The notes under the pieces were generated by a model. That model was given only the letters and a program-made list of their open reading frames with translations. It ran no database searches and was not told the origin of the DNA. A stretch of 64,000 nucleotides of DNA from Streptomyces sp. NL15-2K (GTDB lineage Bacteria > Actinomycetota > Actinomycetes > Streptomycetales > Streptomycetaceae). Position 1 is the stretch's first letter. Every line of letters starts with the position of its first letter. The translations under genes were made by a program, and so were the position numbers. The stretch covers positions 682,001-746,000 of the forward strand of contig NZ_CP130630.1 of assembly GCF_030551255.1 (NCBI RefSeq), read 5' to 3'. Positions 10,601-24,400 of this stretch are shown here, piece after piece.

Positions 10601-10997
10601 GCACGACTCGTTCGCGGACATGGACGCCGATACGCGACGGCAGATCGAGGAAACCTATCTGCGGCGCCCCTTCGAGGACGCCTGGCGCGCTGCTCTGGCC
10701 AAGAACTCCCCGGCCGCGGCCGGCGGCCGGGAGGTGGACGCCAAGCGCAAACTCGCCCTCGCCTTCCGGTCCTACCTCGACGACGGATTCGAGCTGGCCC
10801 GCACCGGCGCCCCCGGGCGGCGGGTGGACTACCTGGTGTACTGCGGCCCGGCCATGGGCGCCTTCAACCAGTGGGTCAAGGGCACCAGCCTGGAACCCTG
10901 GCAGGCGCGGAACGTGGACGTACTGGCCGACCGGTTGCTGTCCGGCACCGCCCGGCTGCTCGCGGACCGCTGTGCCTCGTTCGGGGCGGCCGGATAA
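7605..10997 (+). CDS. Trans-acting bifunctional acyltransferase fused to PfaD-type enoyl reductase (AT-AT-ER)
   Basis: This 1130-residue protein supplies extender units, and probably trans enoyl reduction, to AT-less PKS modules. AT1 covers about residues 10-300 with nucleophile Ser103 in GASLG, where the usual His is Ala. AT2 covers about 345-635 with canonical GHSLG and Ser432. An Ala/Pro-rich linker (about 640-710) leads to a PfaD/nitronate-monooxygenase-like FMN reductase domain (about 715-1125). In related systems one AT loads malonyl while the other can be an acyl hydrolase that clears stalled chains; the altered AT1 motif makes AT1 the candidate for the second role, which is inference. 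The ATG at 7605 overlaps the PKS stop and follows a GGGAG-like ribosome site. An in-frame ATG at 8640 preceded by AAAGGCGG marks the AT2 boundary and may be a relic start from a gene fusion. The arrangement resembles OzmM of oxazolomycin, from memory. Confidence 0.93.
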   Translation: MTPQTGRRTVFMFSGQGSQHYQMGRELYDSEPVFRDALRRLDAFVEPELGGSVIARLYDPDRPVSEPFTDTAVTHPAIVMVELALAETLISYGVTPDLLLGASLGEYTAAVLAGVLEPGECLRRLVRMARSAGDAAPGGMVAVLAEPALYHREPDLHRDLELAARNYDAHFVVSGPLDALDRAETLLRARDIAYQRVPVSHGFHSGLMDPSRPAFDALWADTELRPPRIPLVSSATAGPVAEVTVEHLWRVARQPIEFAATVRALESHGPFLYLDAGPSGTLHNFVRANLAADPDSCSESLALLTPFTRDTQQLARVRDRAGTDGGRPATQALAPAAPHAKGGSKMKVFGFPGQGSQAKGMGADLFDEFPDLVAQADEILGYSIRDLCLNNPEGRLRRTEFTQPALYVVEALTYELRTREDPRPADWLVGHSLGEYAALFAADVFDFATGLRLVRRRGELMGRAVDGSMAAVLGLDLGTVESALSDSGLTALDIANHNAPEQIVLAGPAPDIDRARAMFEERGAQVVVLNVSAPFHSRYMRDAAEEFRELLDATEFRPPRIPVIANVDARPYRADRVRETLAGQIVGQVRWVDTVRRLMAQGDFEFEELGPGQALTKMVRKIRASSTPLPFPPTEPAPRPAATSAPVRTAPDRAEPPVRTEPPAAVPVVPAPAPALPAAPAAAPVAPAAPVPVARRGPAAEELGAEGFRARYGLRLAYLAGGMYGGISSEALVVRLAKAGGMGFFGTGGLPLAEVEAGIRGIQAALGPGGPFGVNLLHRHASPEQEQALVDLLLRLGVGTVEASGFLRITPALVKYRLKGGRIIAKVSRTDTAEAFLRPAPEEVVRGLAERGEVTEQEAARAAGLPMADDLCVEAGAGWHTDAADLATLLPAVLRLRDTLAGPWPRVHVGAAGGIGTPEAAAAALVLGAEFLVTGSVNQCTVEAATSAEVKDMLQGLDVQDTEPAPWSEMFELGVRARAVKRGVFLPARADRLYQLWRMHDSFADMDADTRRQIEETYLRRPFEDAWRAALAKNSPAAAGGREVDAKRKLALAFRSYLDDGFELARTGAPGRRVDYLVYCGPAMGAFNQWVKGTSLEPWQARNVDVLADRLLSGTARLLADRCASFGAAG

Positions 10998-11012
10998 AGG
11001 ATCGCTCAAAAT

Positions 11013-11048
11013 GCCACGGCCCCGGCGCAACCGCGCCGGGGCCGTGGC
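11013..11048. terminator. Bidirectional hairpin between convergent PKS operons
   Basis: Perfect 16-bp GC-rich inverted repeat (arms 11013-11028 and 11033-11048) with a 4-base AACC loop. It sits 15 bases after the AT-AT-ER stop and 18 bases beyond the end of the convergent KS-ACP gene, so it can end transcription from both sides. There is no T-tract, which is common for actinobacterial terminators. Confidence 0.85.
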
Positions 11049-11066
11049 GTCGCTGCCGGGAGTCGG

Positions 11067-13721
11067 TCAGGCCTGCCCTCCCCGGCGGGCCGCCGCGCGC
11101 TGGGCCCGGCGCGAGGTGGGAACGGCCGGGGCGGTCGTCCCCGTACCCTCCCCCGGGGCCGGGTCAGTGGCCGGGGCGATGCCCATCAGGTCGGCGAGGT
11201 TGTCCGCGAAGGAGCGGATGGTCGGGAACTCGAGGAAGGAGGTGGCCGGGACCTCGAAGTCGAGTTCCTCGCCGAGCTTGGCGACGACCTCGATGAGCAC
11301 CAGCGAGTCCAGGCCCAGATCGAAGAGGTTGCTGTCGAGGGGGGCGAGGTGACGGCCACCGAGGACCTTGCCGATCTCCTCGGTGAGGTAGTCCGTGACC
11401 AGTTCGACGTTGTGGTGCGGGTCGGCCGGGTCGAAGCGGGCGATCAGCCGGTCGCCCGCCGATGCCGGTGCGGTCGGGGTGGCGTGGTCGCCGGGTTCCA
11501 CCCAGTGCCGCCGCCGCTCGAAGCGGTGGGTGGGCAGGGGCACCCGGCGGATGTCCCGGCCGGCGTGCACGGCCGCGAAGTCGAGGTCGGCGCCGAGCAC
11601 CCACTGGTCGGCGGCGAGGGTGAGCAGGTGGGTGAGTCCGCAGGGTTCGCCGTTCTGCGGGGCGAGGTGGACCGCGTGCCGGCCGGTGCCGTCGAGGAGC
11701 GCGTCCAGGGCGCCCAGGTCGGCAGTCCCGGCCCAGTTCCCGGGTTCCCGGCTCTCCTCCTCCGTCATCCAACGGCCGGTGCGCGGCGACACCACGGGCA
11801 GCCGGGGCGGAGCGACACTGACGGGAGCGGTGCCGCGGGCCAGGGCGAGGGCGTCGGACAGCGGGAGGGCTTCGGTGAGGGCTGCGGCCACGGCGAGGCC
11901 GGTGCCCGTGGCAGCGAGGCCGGCCGGGGTGACGCCCCAGGCGGTAAGGGCGGTGGCGAGGGCGTACTCATGGCAGAACGCGGTGACTTCGCCGTCCTCG
12001 GTGAGCAGGGCCTCGCCCTCCCCCGCGCGTCCCAGGGCGGCGGCACAGGCGTCGGCGGCGTCCCGGTAGGCGGGAACCGACCGGTACAGCTCGGCCGTGT
12101 CCGCCGGGTCGGCGCCGGTTCCGGTCAGGACGAGGACGGGGGCGCCGGGCTCGCGTCCGGTCACGCCCGCACGGATTCGCTCCTCGTCGCCGAGGGCGAG
12201 CGCCATGGCGGCGGAGCGGGTGCTGCCGGCGACCAGGGCCAGCCGGTGGGGGTGGGCGCGGCGGCCGAGGGCGAGGGTCTGCGCGACGGCGGCCAGGTCG
12301 AGGTCGGGGCGGGCCCGCAGCTGGCGGGCCAGGGCGGCACCGGCCTGCTTCACGGCTTCCTCGGAGCGGGCGGAGAGGACCAGGAGCTCCGGCTGACGGC
12401 TGCCGGGAGCCTCGATGCGGTCCGGGGCCTCCTGGAGGATCACGTGGGCGTTCGTACCACCGATGCCGAAGGAACTGACGCCCGCCCGCAGCGGGTCGTC
12501 GCCGGACTTCCACTCGGTCTTCTCGGTGTTGACGAAGAACGGGCCGGCGGCGAAGTCGATGTCCGGGTTGGGCTCGGTGAAGTGCAGGCTGGGCACCAGG
12601 GTGCGGTGCTCCAGCATCAGCGCGGTCTTGATCAGGCCCGCCATGCCGGCGGCCGTGTCCAGGTGCCCGATGTTGGTCTTCACCGAGCCGAGCGCGCAGT
12701 ACCCGGTGCGCTCGGTGCCGTGCCGGAACGCCTCGGTGAGCGCGGCGACCTCGATGGGGTCGCCCAGCGGCGTGCCGGTGCCGTGCGCCTCGACGTACCC
12801 GATGGTGTCCGCCTCGACGTCGGCGACGTCCTGGGCGTCGGCGATGACGGCGGCCTGCCCGGAGACGCTGGGCGCTGTGTAACCCGTCTTGGTGGAGCCG
12901 TCGTTGTTGATGGCGGAGCCCTTGATGACGGCGTGGATCCAGTCGCCGTCGGCGAGCGCGTCCGGCAGCCGCTTCAGTACGACCGCTCCGGCGCCGCTGC
13001 CGATCACGGTGCCGCGGGCCTCGGCGTCGAAGGCGCGGCAGTGGCCGTCGGGCGAGAAGATCATGCCTTCCTGGTACTGGTAACCCTGGTTCGGCGGGCT
13101 GAGGTGCACCGCGCCGACCAGCGCCATGTCGCACTCGCCGCCGAGCAGGGCGAGGCAGGCGGTGTGCACGGCGACCAGGGAGGTGGAGCAGGCGGTGTTG
13201 ATACTGACGCTCGGGCCGGTCAGGTTGAGCTTGTAGGACACCCGGGTGCTGAGGAAGTCCTTGTCGTTGGCGAGCATCAGCCGGTAGTGGTCCACGGAGG
13301 ACGCGGCCCGGTAGCGCTCGCCCAGGTTGTGCAGCAGGTAGGTGTTCATGCCCGCGCCCGCGTAGACGCCTATCCGGGCGTCGGTGCGCTCGGGGTCGTA
13401 CCCGGCCCGCTCCAGGGCCTGAAGCGCGCATTCCAGGAAGACCCGGTGCTGCGGGTCGAGGATCTCGGCCTCGTCGTGGGTGAACTGGAACAGCTCGGAG
13501 TCGAACAGGTCGGTGCCGGGGATGGTCTGGGCGGCCTTCACGTAGCGCGGGTCGGCCAGCCGGTCGGCGGGCACCCCGGCGGCGAGGAGTTCCTCGTCGG
13601 TGTAGCGGGTCAGCGTCTCCCGCCCCTCGCTGAGGACCTCCCAGAAACGGTCGACGGAGTCGGCGCCCGGGAAGCGGCAGGCCATGCCGATGATCGCGAC
13701 ATCGGAGTCGGAATGAGTCAT
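11067..13721 (-). CDS. Monomodular PKS, KS-(vestigial AT)-ACP
   Basis: An 884-residue protein starting at ATG 13721, with AGGAGA seven bases upstream; longer in-frame versions would run into the upstream gene. KS spans residues 8-430 with Cys178 and both active-site His (EAHGTGT and NIGHLD). A degenerate AT-like stretch of about 250 residues follows: it keeps AT-style framing (EYALATALTAWGV, then SPRTGRWMT) but has no GHSxG nucleophile. The C-terminal ACP (LGLDSLVL, about residue 815) has its Ser. There is no reductive domain, so this module should make one unreduced malonyl extension. Next to the FT-A-PCP loader and the PP-loop enzyme, it is the logical first elongation step on formyl-glycine, giving the beta-keto amide needed for oxazole closure. 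Its place in the operon resembles OzmQ, from memory. The tail is rich in Arg and Ala. Confidence 0.92.
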   Translation of the reverse strand: MTHSDSDVAIIGMACRFPGADSVDRFWEVLSEGRETLTRYTDEELLAAGVPADRLADPRYVKAAQTIPGTDLFDSELFQFTHDEAEILDPQHRVFLECALQALERAGYDPERTDARIGVYAGAGMNTYLLHNLGERYRAASSVDHYRLMLANDKDFLSTRVSYKLNLTGPSVSINTACSTSLVAVHTACLALLGGECDMALVGAVHLSPPNQGYQYQEGMIFSPDGHCRAFDAEARGTVIGSGAGAVVLKRLPDALADGDWIHAVIKGSAINNDGSTKTGYTAPSVSGQAAVIADAQDVADVEADTIGYVEAHGTGTPLGDPIEVAALTEAFRHGTERTGYCALGSVKTNIGHLDTAAGMAGLIKTALMLEHRTLVPSLHFTEPNPDIDFAAGPFFVNTEKTEWKSGDDPLRAGVSSFGIGGTNAHVILQEAPDRIEAPGSRQPELLVLSARSEEAVKQAGAALARQLRARPDLDLAAVAQTLALGRRAHPHRLALVAGSTRSAAMALALGDEERIRAGVTGREPGAPVLVLTGTGADPADTAELYRSVPAYRDAADACAAALGRAGEGEALLTEDGEVTAFCHEYALATALTAWGVTPAGLAATGTGLAVAAALTEALPLSDALALARGTAPVSVAPPRLPVVSPRTGRWMTEEESREPGNWAGTADLGALDALLDGTGRHAVHLAPQNGEPCGLTHLLTLAADQWVLGADLDFAAVHAGRDIRRVPLPTHRFERRRHWVEPGDHATPTAPASAGDRLIARFDPADPHHNVELVTDYLTEEIGKVLGGRHLAPLDSNLFDLGLDSLVLIEVVAKLGEELDFEVPATSFLEFPTIRSFADNLADLMGIAPATDPAPGEGTGTTAPAVPTSRRAQRAAARRGGQA

Positions 13722-13744
13722 GGTGGTTCTCCTGGTGGGGGGTC

Positions 13745-14875
13745 TCAGCTCAGCCGGATGCCGAGGTCGGCGGCGACGGAACGCATGTCGAGGAAGCTGC
13801 CGGCGACGAACCGGGCGGCGTCCTCGGAGGCGTCCATGCGCTGGAACAGCTCGACGAGGCTGCGCTCGTGTTCCTCGCGGTCGCCCTCCCCCGCTGCGAT
13901 CTCCAGGACGACCTTGCCCAGCCGCTCCTCCACGTCCGCGAGGTCGAGCGAGCGCGGGAACTTGATGCTGAAGGTGTTGCGGTCGTAGGAGGCGTTGCGT
14001 TTGACGGACCGGACATGGCTGGCCGCGTTGAGCTTGTAGAACATGCAGTCGAAGTTGCTGAACGAGTAGTAGTTCAGGAGCGGGAAGAGGGTGCAGTGCG
14101 TCTCCAGCGGTGACGACTGGTACAGCCCCTTGGCGCGCAGTTCCTCGACGATGCGGTCCGGGTCGTACTCGTGCCGCATGGCGATGAACGGGAAAACGAT
14201 CTTCGGCAGGTTCTCCTCGTCGAAGAGGAGTTCCTCCAGCTGTCCGCCGAACAGCGTGTCGGTGAGCCGCTCGCCGAACGTCTTGTAGAAGCCGCGGACG
14301 ATCTCCTTGACGTTGGACTCCATGGTGAGGATCTGCTGCGGGTCGGCGCACAGCGCGATGTAGGGGATCTTCCGCTGGTACGCCATGAGGATCGCCCGCA
14401 GCACGAAGAAGGTGCGGCAGGAGACGCAGGGCAGCTTCTCGTCGAGGTACTTGCCGGGCTTCTTCGGCGCGGGGCGGTTGAACACCTCGCGCATCATCAG
14501 CTTGATGTTGTCGTCGTCGGCGTCCAGGACGAACGTCGCCGGGATCTTCTCCCGGGCCAGCGCGATGTTCTGGGCGGCGTGCACACTCTCGAAGGGCACG
14601 TCGAACGTGAAGGCCAGCACCCGCTTGCCGTACTCGTTGACGAACTTGTCAAGCATGTACGTGCTGTCCTTGCCGCCGCTGTACATGAACAGACAGTCGT
14701 ACTCGCCGTCGCCGGGCGGCGCCTGCTGGAACTCGGTGAACGCCTCGCTGGTGTAGCGGTAGTTGACCAGCAGGTCCTCGGCGAAGTCCAGGTTGCACAG
14801 GTTGCACACCCCCTGGTCGTCGAGCATCACCCCCGGATGGTCGGCCTTGAGCGAGCAGACCTGGCAACTGGACAC
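13745..14875 (-). CDS. PP-loop ATP-pyrophosphatase, probable oxazole-forming cyclodehydratase
   Basis: A 376-residue soluble protein, GTG start with AGGGGG seven bases upstream. The N-terminal CxxC pair (Cys4/Cys7 and Cys24/Cys27) looks like the zinc ribbon of WbpG/PseA-like N-acetyl-sugar amidotransferases. The PP-loop SGGKDST (residues 66-72) marks N-type ATP pyrophosphatases, which adenylate an oxygen and release pyrophosphate. A second CxxC (Cys150/Cys153, LPCVSC) is also present. In conglobatin and oxazolomycin-type pathways a protein of this superfamily is proposed to activate the N-formyl/keto unit for ring closure to an oxazole. Here it lies between the formyl-glycine loader and the KS-ACP module, which strongly suggests the same job. 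The alternative is nitrogen or sulphur transfer, as in tRNA thiolation relatives with paired cysteines. The family call is firm; the cyclodehydratase role is inferred from context. Confidence 0.85.
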   Translation of the reverse strand: MSSCQVCSLKADHPGVMLDDQGVCNLCNLDFAEDLLVNYRYTSEAFTEFQQAPPGDGEYDCLFMYSGGKDSTYMLDKFVNEYGKRVLAFTFDVPFESVHAAQNIALAREKIPATFVLDADDDNIKLMMREVFNRPAPKKPGKYLDEKLPCVSCRTFFVLRAILMAYQRKIPYIALCADPQQILTMESNVKEIVRGFYKTFGERLTDTLFGGQLEELLFDEENLPKIVFPFIAMRHEYDPDRIVEELRAKGLYQSSPLETHCTLFPLLNYYSFSNFDCMFYKLNAASHVRSVKRNASYDRNTFSIKFPRSLDLADVEERLGKVVLEIAAGEGDREEHERSLVELFQRMDASEDAARFVAGSFLDMRSVAADLGIRLS

Positions 14876-14941
14876 GAAAACCCCCTGGGGAACGGGACGG
14901 ATCTGGATGTGCGGTGTGCGTGGCGAAGGGGTGGCGACCGG

Positions 14942-18432
<3,491 letters not shown>

Positions 18433-18436
<4 letters not shown>

Positions 18437-21400
18437 CGTCCGCCTCCTTCGGACTCCCCGCGTCCGGAGAGCAGTTCGGCCAGCAGCTCATCGACGGCTG
18501 CGTCGGACAGGGCGGCGACCAGGCGCTCGGCTTCGTCGGCCGGGGCAGGTGGGGGCTCTGCGGGGTCGGTGGCAGGAGCAAGGGCGTCGGGTGCCTGGGC
18601 GCTGAAGTGGTCGGCCAGCTGCCGGATGGTGATCCGCTCGAACAGGAGGGTCGCCGACTGCGGTCCGTACACCGCTTCCAGGCCCCGGGTCAGTTCCAGG
18701 ACGACCAGCGAGTCCACGCCGTAGTTCTCGAAGGTGAGGTCGGGGTCGAGCTGGTCGGGGGTCATCTCGAGGACGCGGGCGAAGACCTCCGTCACCTGCT
18801 TGAGCGTGTCGTTGTCCGGGGAAGCCGGGACCGGGGCGGCAACAGGAGCCGCGAGGGAATCGGGGGCCGTGGCCGGGACCGGGTCCGGCCCGGTGACGGG
18901 CACCACGCCGTCGCTGACGGCGGCGATGACGCTCTGGAAGGCCGCTCCGGCCTGAGTCGTCGGCGCCGCCGCGCTGATGTCCGTGAAGCCGCAGGCCGCC
19001 AGGACGTCCCGCCACTGCCGCTCACTCGCCAGCGGGGAACGGGACATGCGCTGCTCGGGGTCGGCGAACAGCCACCAGCCGGACGTCAGGCCGAAGATCA
19101 GCGCCAGCTGGTGCCGGACCCGGGTGCCCTCCACGAGCAGCAGCGTCCCGCCCCGCCGCAGCAGCCGCTTGGCGTGCGTCAGTGGGTCGGACAGCCGCCG
19201 GGTGGCGTGCAGGACGTTGGTGCCGAGCACCACGTCACAGGTGCCGGGCGACAGGCCCTGCCCGGTCGGGTCGGCCTCGATGTCCAGCACCTCGAAGCGG
19301 GCGAAGGGGTACTCGGCGCCGAACCGGCTCCTGGCCTTGCGGACGAAGGCCGGGGAGATGTCGGTGAAGACGTATTCGACCGAGTCGCCGTAAGGGGCGA
19401 GCGCGGCGAGCACGGTCGCCGTCGTACCGCCCGTCCCGGCACCGACCTCCAGGATCCGCACCGGTGTCGTGGGGTCGGCGGCCCGGCGTGCCCGGACCTG
19501 CCCGACCACGAGTCGCGCCACCTCGGCGTTGCAGCGGTCGGTGACCGGGTCGCCCCGGTAGACGGCTGCCACGCGCTCGGTGGAGCCGTCGGGGAAGAGG
19601 ATCTCCATGGCGGGGCGGCGGCCGGTGAGCACGTCGGGCAGCGCGGTCAGGCAGTCACGAAGGAGCGTGACGACCGGTGCGAGGGCCGGATGACGTTCCG
19701 TCAATTCATCCAAAACCCATACGGGCTCCGCCTCGGCCTGGACCGTACGGCCCGCCGGACGGACGCGGCCGCCGTCCGTGACCGTCAGCCAGCCCGCCTC
19801 CACAAGTATGTCCAGCTGGGCCTGGAACAGTTCGGCGTGCTCGGGCACCACGCCCAAGCGGGCGGCGAGTTCCTCCCGCGAGCCCTCCCCGGTGGCCCCG
19901 CCCGCGCCGAACAGGCCTGCCCGGTGCAGCACCGACGCCAGCAGGTCCTCCGCCAGTCGCTCCACCTCGGCGACCGCGCGCTGGTGCGCGACCAGCTCGT
20001 GGTCGGCGTCGGGCGCGTCCGGGAAGCAGACCTCGGGCAGCGGGCCGGAGGTGTCGCCGGGGAGCACGCTCAGGGTGCGGTCGGGGTCGATGCCGAGGTG
20101 GTCCAGGACGGGCCGGTCGGCGTCCAGGGTGAACACCTGGGGCAGGTCGGCGGCGAGGGTCCGCTCGACGACGGTCATGCCCCGCTCGGCGGTCAGCGCA
20201 CGGATGCCGGCGGTCTCGAAGCGGCGCAGCACCCGCTCGCGCTCCGGGTCACCGCCCGCGTGCCAGTAGCCGAGGTTGAGCACCCGTACCGGGAAGGGCA
20301 GGGTGCGGGCGGCGTGCAGGGCGTAGGCGTCGGCGAAGGCGCAGCCGGCCGCGTAGCCCGCCTGGCCGTGGTTGCCCTCGAAGACCACCCCCGAGGAGTA
20401 GAAGAGCGCGAAGTCCAGCGGTACGTCGCGCACCGCGTGCAGCAGGCTCCAGGCGGAGCCGGTCTTGCACTCCAGCGCGGTCCGCAGCTCCGCCTCCGGC
20501 AGCTCCCGCAGGACCTGGTTGACCAGCACCATCGCGGCGTTGATCACTCCGTGCAGGGCGCCGAACTCGCGCTCGGCAAGGCGGACGGCCTCGGTGAGCG
20601 CGGCCGGGTCGGTGGCGTCGAGAGCGAGGTGGCGGACCTCGGCGCCGGCCTGCTGAAGTTCCGCGATCGTCTGCCGCCTGGCCTCGTCGAGCGGGGAGCG
20701 GCCGACCACGATCAGCTTCGCCCCGTAGGTGCGTGCCAGGTGCCGGCAGGTGTCCCGGCCGACCGCGCCGAGGCCGCCGACGACCAGGTAGACGCCGCCC
20801 TTGCGGAACCGGGGCGCGGCGGCGGGCAGTTCGACCCGCTCCAGCGTGCGCACGCGACGGACGCCGGCCCGCAGCGACACCGGCACCGGCCGGGCCGGGA
20901 ACGGCTCCGCCACGATCGCGGCGGCGGCGCGGTCGGCCTCCGCCGCGCGCACGTCGACCAGCGACACGCTCAGGGTGGGGAACTCTTTGGCCGCGACGGT
21001 GGCGAGGCCCTGGAGCCCGGCCGCCCACGGGGAGGAGCCGTCGCCGGCCTCCAGCGGGTGGACATCCGTGGTGACGACCTTCAGACGCGTCTCGCGCGCC
21101 AGAGCGCCGTGCCGGTCCAGGGCCCGCACCAGGCGGTACAGGGCGACCGGTCCCCGGTCGGTCAGGGCCCGCAGCTCGCCGCGGTCGACGGGCTCGGGCC
21201 CGGGCGCCGTACCGAGGAAGTAGACGAGGTCGGGTGCGTCGGATCCGGCAAGGGCACGGTCGACTTCGGCGTCGGTGAGGCCGGCCGGACCGATCCGCAG
21301 CCGCCGTACGTCCGCGTCGTGGTGGGCGCGGGCGATGCCGGTGGCGGGCTCGGCGTCCAGCCGGTCCCCGACCAGGAGCACGCTACGGGCCGCTTCGACA

Positions 21401-24400
21401 CGGCCGTCGGCGGGCCGGGCGGTCCACACCGGCCGGTGCACGACCACCGCGGACGGTTTGGCCTCCCGGTAGGTCAGGCCCTCGAACCGCACCCGTACCG
21501 CGCCCGCGTCGTCGCAGAGCAGCACCTCGTAGCGGTCGGTCCCGGTCTGGCGGACGTACGACCAGCCGGTCGCCGGGACCGGGCCGAAGACCTCGACGCG
21601 GTCGGCCGCGAACGGCAGCATCGGCCGGGCGTGCTCGCCACGGCGGCGGACCAGCAGGGCGGCGACGGTGTGCAGGGCGGCGTCCAGGACGCCCGGGTGC
21701 AGGGCGTGCGCCGGGTCCCTGCCCGCGGCCTCGCCGATCCGGCCGAGCACCTCGTCCGCGCCGGTCCACACTTGCCGGACGCGGCGGAAGTACGGCCCGT
21801 ACGGCAGCCCCTGCCCGGCCAGTGCTCGGTAGAAGGCGCCCGCGTCGGGGCCCTCGTCCAGGCGAGCGCGCAGCGCGGTCACGTCGAGGGGGGCGGGCGC
21901 GGCGGGGGCGTCGGCGAGGCGACCGTAGGAGCGTACGACCTCGTCGGCGCCGCGGACCTCGTACCGGTCGCCGTCGAAGGTCACCGCGACCGGTTCCTCG
22001 TCCCCGGTCACGGCCAGCGGGACGACCCAGCGGACGTCCGCGCAGGCCCGCCCGGTCAGCCCGCCGCTCGCCTCGGCGACGAGGTCCAGGTGCCCGACGC
22101 CCGGGAGGATCGGCCGCCCGTCCACGACGTGGTCGCGCAGCACCGGCTCGTCGGCGGCCAGCTTGCGCCGCCACACACGGTTCCCGGGGGTGGTGGGCGC
22201 CGACGTGGTGTCGAGCCAGTGCCGGACCCGCTCGAAGGGGTACGTCGGCAGGGGCACCCGGCGGCGCCCGGCGGGACGCAGGCGCTCCAGCAGGTCCCAG
22301 TCGACGGTGACGCCGGACACCCACAGCCGGCCGAGGAGGTCGTCGGCGCCTGCGGCGATCTGGGCGGCCAGGAATTCCTCGGCGCCGGCGCCCTCGGTCA
22401 GCAGATCGGCCAGGGGCGGGTGTTGTTCGACACGGCCCCGGTGCAGCCACTGGCCGCCCTCGCCGCGGCTGACGGCGGCGAGCTTGTCGGCCGCGTCCGC
22501 GAGGTCGGCGGCGACGAACGCCCGCCGCTCGGCGAAGGGTTCGCGGCCCACCCGCAGGGTGTGGGCGACGTCCGCGAGGCGCAGGCCGGACGGGGCGGCG
22601 GCCAGGGCGCGGCTCAAGTCGGCCGCGTAGGCGCGGAGCCGGTCCTCGTCGCGGGCGGAGAGGACGATCAGCTCCGGGGACTCGGGCCCGGTGGGTGCGG
22701 GCTCGGGCGCCAGGTATTCCTCCACGATGACGTGCGCGTTGGTGCCGCCCGCGCCGAAGGAGCTGACGGCGGCACGGCGCGGCAGCGGGCGGCCGTCGGC
22801 GTCGTAGGCGCGCGGCCAGGGCGCCGTCTGACGCTGCACGGTGAACGGCGAGCGGTCGAAGTCGATGACCGGGTTGGGTTCCTCGGCGTGCAGCGTCGGC
22901 AGCAGGGTGCCGTGCCGCAGCTGAAGGACGGCCTTGGTGAGCCCGGCGATGCCGGCGGCGCCCTCCAGGTGGCCGATGGCGGACTTCACCGAGCCGAGCG
23001 CGCAGAACCCGGTGTCGTCGGTGTGCCGGGCGAAGGCCTGCGCCAGCGCGGTGTGCTCGATCGGGTCGCCCAGGGCGGTACCGGTGCCGTGCGCCTCGAC
23101 GCAGCCGATGGTGCGGGCGTCGATGCCCGCGGCGGCCAGCGCCTGTTCCACCAGCGCCTGTTGGGCCTGCGGGTTGGGCACGGTGTAGCCGCCGGTACGA
23201 CCGCCGTGACCCACGGCGCTCGCGCGGATCACGGCGTGCACGGTGTCGCCGTCGCGGACGGCGTCCGACAGCCGCTTGAGCACCACCGCGCCGACGCCCT
23301 CGCCGGGCACGTAGCCGCTGCCGCCCGCCCCGAAGGCACGGCAGCGGCCGTCCGCGGACAGCATCGTCTTGCGGCTGAGGTGCACGTACTTGTCCGGGTG
23401 GACGGCGACGTTCACCCCGCCCGCGACGGCGTACGAGCACTCGCCGCGGCGGATGCTCTCGCAGGCCTGGTGCACGGCCACGAGGGAGGCGGAACAGGCG
23501 GTGTCCACCACCACGCTCGGGCCGCGGAAGTCGCCGAAGTACGAGACCTGGTTGGCGATGGAGGAGCGGTTGGCCAGCACCACCTGGTGGTTGCCGCGCG
23601 CGGACTCCGTGGCCGCGAGGATCGCGTAGTCGTCCCACATCACGCCGACGAAGACTCCGACGTCATGGCCCTGGCCGCCGAACCGGGGCGCCGGGATACG
23701 GGACGGCGGGTAACCGGCGTTCTCCAGCGCCGACCAGGCCGTCTGGAGGAAGAGCCGCTCCTGCGGGTCCATCGTGCGGGCCTGCTTGGGCGCGATCTGG
23801 AAGAACAGCGAGTCGAAGGAGTCCACGTCCGACAGGAAGCCGCCCCAGCGGCTGTAGCTGCGGCCCGGTGCGGCCGGGTCCGCGTCGAACAGGGCGTCGG
23901 CGTCCCAGCGGTCGGCGGGGACCTCGGTCACGCAGTCGCGGCCCTCGGCGAGGTTGTGCCAGAACTCCTCCAGGGTGTCGGCCTGGGGGTAGCGACCGCT
24001 GATGCCGATGACGGCGATGGGCTCGTCGTCGGCCCGGGGGGCGGGCGGGGTGTGCGGGGCCGGAGCGGGTACGGGTGCGGGCACGGGAGCCGTGTCCTGC
24101 TGCCGCGGCTCGGTCTCCTCCGGGAACTCGGCCTCCTCCGGGAACTCGGTCTCCTCCGGGAACAGGCGGGTGACGGCATCGGCGTGTTCGGCGAGGACGT
24201 GGTCGGCCAGTTCGTCGACCGTCCGGTACTCGAAGAACACCGTGCCGCGCAGGCCCGGGAAGTCCTTGCCGAGCAGCGAGTTGGACTCCATGACCAGGAC
24301 GGAGTCCAGGCCGTAGTCGTCCAGCGGGACACGGCTGTCGAGGCGTCCCACGGGCAGTTTGAGCACGCCCGCGAGGACGCCGCGCAGGTGCTCCACCAGC

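Noticed and set aside
11349..13988. A long plus-strand open frame (about 880 codons) opposite the KS-ACP gene
   Set aside because: Its translation is Gly/Val/Arg-rich with no domain; it is the antisense shadow of a clear KS-ACP gene in high-GC DNA.
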